This document shows, piece after piece, positions 50,101 through 50,915 of a stretch of 50,915 nt of DNA. Where the stretch lies: NCBI GenBank assembly GCA_017467335.1, contig JAFTSJ010000001.1, forward strand, positions 1 through 50,915. Direction: 5' to 3'. The notes beneath the pieces were generated by a model. That model did no database searches. It saw only the letters and a list, made by a program, of their open reading frames with translations, and was not told the DNA's origin. Made by a program: the position numbers and the translations under genes. Each line of letters starts with the position of its first letter. The stretch's first letter is position 1. Source of the DNA: Alphaproteobacteria bacterium. GTDB taxonomy: Bacteria > Pseudomonadota > Alphaproteobacteria > CAAHEQ01 > UBA3637.

Positions 50101-50222
50101 ATGAACGCTACATCAGTGAACAGGTTTTAGCCGTTTCTTTGAAACCAAAAGCGGATTTAAATTCTGTCCATCAAGACGAATTGGGTGATTCGATCATTCA
50201 TTATGATTTGGTAAAAGCCTAA
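47112..50222 (+). CDS. ileS: Isoleucyl-tRNA synthetase (long, type 2/eukaryote-like)
   Basis: Charges tRNA-Ile with isoleucine. The class I HIGH motif is PPFANGLPHYGHIM (HYGH at residues 60-63) and the KMSKS loop is VKLSKKLKNYPDP (about 603-615). An editing (CP1) domain lies between, including WTTTPWTLPSNLM and GTGIVHIAPGFGQDDFD. A C-terminal anticodon-binding and extension region ends the protein. The 1036-aa length and KLSKKLKNYPDP variant place it with the eukaryote-like type 2 enzymes that are often naturally mupirocin resistant. GAGAGGA precedes the ATG. No T-box leader is seen. A terminator follows. Confidence 0.97.
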   Translation: MSQQKYYPDLSSKMNFPEMERDIIRSWEEQKTFEKSIEIRRNAEEFVFYDGPPFANGLPHYGHIMISYVKDTIARYQTMNGKRVERRLGWDCHGLPAEMAAEKELGVSGHKAIEEYGMQKFNDYCRQNVLKYSTIWTDMFRRIGRWVDFGHDYKTMDLPFMESIINNFKALYEKGLVYEDYRVQPYSWSAQTPVSNFEVNLGYRDKTDNAITVLFKLENGMNLLVWTTTPWTLPSNLMIAVGSDIEYTIMQEGDEKYVLATALLGRYKQQLQHAQPVGVLKGADLIGLSYEPMFPYFADYKQKGCFKVLGGSFVSTEDGTGIVHIAPGFGQDDFDVCRSLDSEFPVVCPVDEAGCFTAEVPDYQGRQVFDTNDDIMAWLKANRKLVKKEQITHSYPYCWRTDQPLIYKAMSGWFVKVSDFRDEMVALNEQINWVPEHLKHGRFGKWLEGARDWSISRNRFWGTPIPVWKSDNPAYPRIDVFGSVKEIFEKTGIRVTDLHRPIIDEVVYPNPDDPTGQTMMRRVTDVFDCWFESGSMPEGQIHYPFEQKEWFEGHFPADFIVEAIDQTRGWFYTLHVLGTALHHKPAYKTCLCTGLIMAEGGVKLSKKLKNYPDPNIILETMGSDALRWFFISSPVIKGGNVALDQEGKEVAKNARKALMPFWNAYYFFCLYANAEGIKATKTVNSPDVLDKYILSKLRLLTERVQSYMNAYDLNQACADCAEFLDILNNWYIRRSRARFWDGEDLNAFNVLYTVLETLSRIMAPLMPMTTEFVYRGLTGKESVHLQDYPDVTALTVDEKLMAQMDLVRAVSSTVKSIREEYKLRNRLPLKTMTIAGEKATQLYDFVEVLKDEVNVKNVELSTDIHQVADTFLYLKTPLIGKRLGRFMKDIMAASKGTDWVQNPDGTLSIAGQILTADEYELRLVMKDGFNGQPLPDNTAVIQLDTQILPELEKEGIARDFVRMIQSLRKEKELDVSDRIEVVYNTTSSLVQEALSEHERYISEQVLAVSLKPKADLNSVHQDELGDSIIHYDLVKA

Positions 50223-50231
50223 AAACCATCA

Positions 50232-50263
50232 GGTCGAGGAGATTTTTCTTCTCGGCCTTTTTT
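50232..50263 (+). terminator. Intrinsic terminator of ileS
   Basis: GGTCGAG and CTCGGCC form a 7-bp stem (one G-T) with a 12-nt loop followed by TTTTTT, directly after the stop. Confidence 0.88.
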
Positions 50264-50318
50264 GTGTTTTATCGATATATAATAAGGTTTGATTAGACAG
50301 AGCTACCTTAAATCACAT

Positions 50319-50348
50319 AAAAAGGATTCGTTTTGCGAATCCTTTTTT
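50319..50348. terminator. Bidirectional terminator-like hairpin
   Basis: AAAAAGGATTCG and CGAATCCTTTTT form a 12-bp stem with a 5-nt loop, with A and T runs on both sides. It insulates ileS from the promoter region downstream. 50349-50611 has no gene that I can support; two overlapping frames of about 70 codons are low-complexity and lysine/phenylalanine rich. Confidence 0.85.
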
Positions 50349-50611
50349 GTAAATGAAAGCGTGATATGGATGGAAAATAATCAAAAAATCGATATGAAGG
50401 CGAATCAATACAGAATTTTTCTTTTATAAAGATACTTAAACAGTAAAAACCGATAAATTAAACCGGATTCAACGCAGATAAAAAATAGGATAAAAAAGTA
50501 AAAAAAGATAATTTACTTAAAAAGAAGTTTAAACAGGTATTTTAAAAAGCCATAAAAATCAATTGATTTTAAAAAAGATGAAAAAAAAGGTAAAAAAAAT
50601 GAAAAAAGGTG

Positions 50612-50640
50612 TTGACATTTGTTTTGTGGTCTGATATATT
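50612..50640 (+). promoter_or_regulatory. Strong sigma70 promoter with A-tract upstream region (probable rRNA promoter)
   Basis: TTGACA (50612-50617), 17-nt spacer, TATATT (50635-50640). Upstream from 50560 to 50610 are phased A-tracts resembling an UP element. A GC-containing stretch follows the -10 (GCCATC), like growth-regulated promoters. It starts a long non-coding leader. Confidence 0.75.
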
Positions 50641-50915
50641 GCCATCTACCGAAACGGAACAGAGTTCTGAAAGATGGTTCTCTGGAACGGTTCGTTTTGT
50701 TCTTGAAGACAGTGTGAATAGGGAAAAGGAATAGATGCACGGACGGCTTGTTTGGAAAAGACAGATGAGCGAGTTCATGTGCATTGGAACTATGAAGACG
50801 GAAAAGATATGTGTAATATTGGTAAAGTTTTTGTAGGGTTCTTGTTAAGGAAAGTTTATTTAGATAGACAGTAATTTGAGAGAAGATGCGCAGGACGGAC
50901 GCTTATGTTGGAATA
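50641..50915 (+). other. Non-coding leader with boxA-like element, probably of an rRNA operon
   Basis: No plausible frame occurs from the promoter to the window edge. TGTTCTTGAAGA at 50698-50709 resembles the boxA antitermination element (9 of 12 against TGCTCTTTAACA). Two related GC-containing segments, AGATGCACGGACGGC (50731) and AGATGCGCAGGACGGACGC (50883), follow. These features fit the region before 16S rRNA, but no 16S sequence is inside the window, so the call is inferred. Confidence 0.5.

Noticed and set aside
50513-50784. Two overlapping minus-strand frames of about 70-75 codons
   Set aside because: They lie antisense to a strong promoter and leader, are low-complexity (Phe/Leu/Ser) and have no ribosome-binding site.

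Overview
The window looks like chromosome of a low-GC alphaproteobacterium, and it contains a likely replication origin. The alphaproteobacterial signs are an SspB-alpha-type ClpXP adaptor, an RHH_4 ribbon-helix-helix protein, a ChpT-like phosphotransferase, TTAA-N7-TTAA (CtrA-type) sites and an rsmG-parA-parB operon with parS sites. The AT-rich codon use, the long 'type 2' isoleucyl-tRNA synthetase and pilin-like proteins beginning GRSMVEMLGV suggest an uncultured, possibly gut- or host-associated lineage; the lineage is inference.

Layout. (1) 1-7364, minus strand: a type I restriction-modification operon in the order hsdM, two membrane-anchored proteins of unknown function, hsdS, fic, hsdR. 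The first four genes are translationally coupled. Immediately upstream (7525-7821) are the relic of a tyrosine recombinase and a fragment of a second hsdS. A perfect 33-bp inverted repeat joins that fragment to the centre of the live hsdS, which is the mark of a decayed or still invertible HsdS-switching locus. (2) 7947-17600: an accessory block rich in nucleotide-handling and surface-sugar enzymes: two Nudix hydrolases, a RdgB/Ham1 pyrophosphatase, two P-loop kinases (one fused to an ASCH-like domain), an MFS transporter, a tyrosine phosphatase, two hexapeptide acyltransferases, a CorC/CNNM-like protein, a nucleotidyltransferase-kinase fusion and a HAD phosphatase. (3) 17601-18863: a gene graveyard with a DUF4143-type ATPase relic, an integrase C-terminal relic, a cluster of GTGCAA palindromes and a structured GC-rich element. 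It ends at tRNA-Gly(GCC), whose 3' end is duplicated as in an attachment site. (4) 19099-22239: parB-parA-rsmG and an AT-rich intergenic region with DnaA boxes, two parS-like sites and two CtrA-type motifs, the best oriC candidate.

(5) 22240-32658: housekeeping genes dnaQ, trxB, greA, an M23 peptidase, xseA, tadA, rluB-type synthase, rsmD, a membrane sulfatase-fold (LtaS-like) protein and transketolase. (6) 32659-36666: a small membrane protein, a 68-aa protein, a candidate small RNA with its own promoter and terminator, ettA, a GNAT acetyltransferase and a TSCPD protein. (7) 36683-39834: a MoxR-DUF58-DUF4381-TerB-like operon lacking von Willebrand genes. (8) 39905-50222: uppP, RHH and sspB, an ankyrin-repeat protein, rnd, a CCA/poly(A) nucleotidyltransferase, a pilin-like protein, a chpT-like gene and ileS. 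The window closes with two terminators and a strong promoter with an A-tract upstream region and a boxA-like leader, probably leading into an rRNA operon beyond the edge.

The candidate undescribed system is the hsdM-TM-TM-hsdS-fic-hsdR operon: a type I restriction system carrying two membrane proteins and a Fic AMPylase, with traces of recombinase-driven specificity switching.
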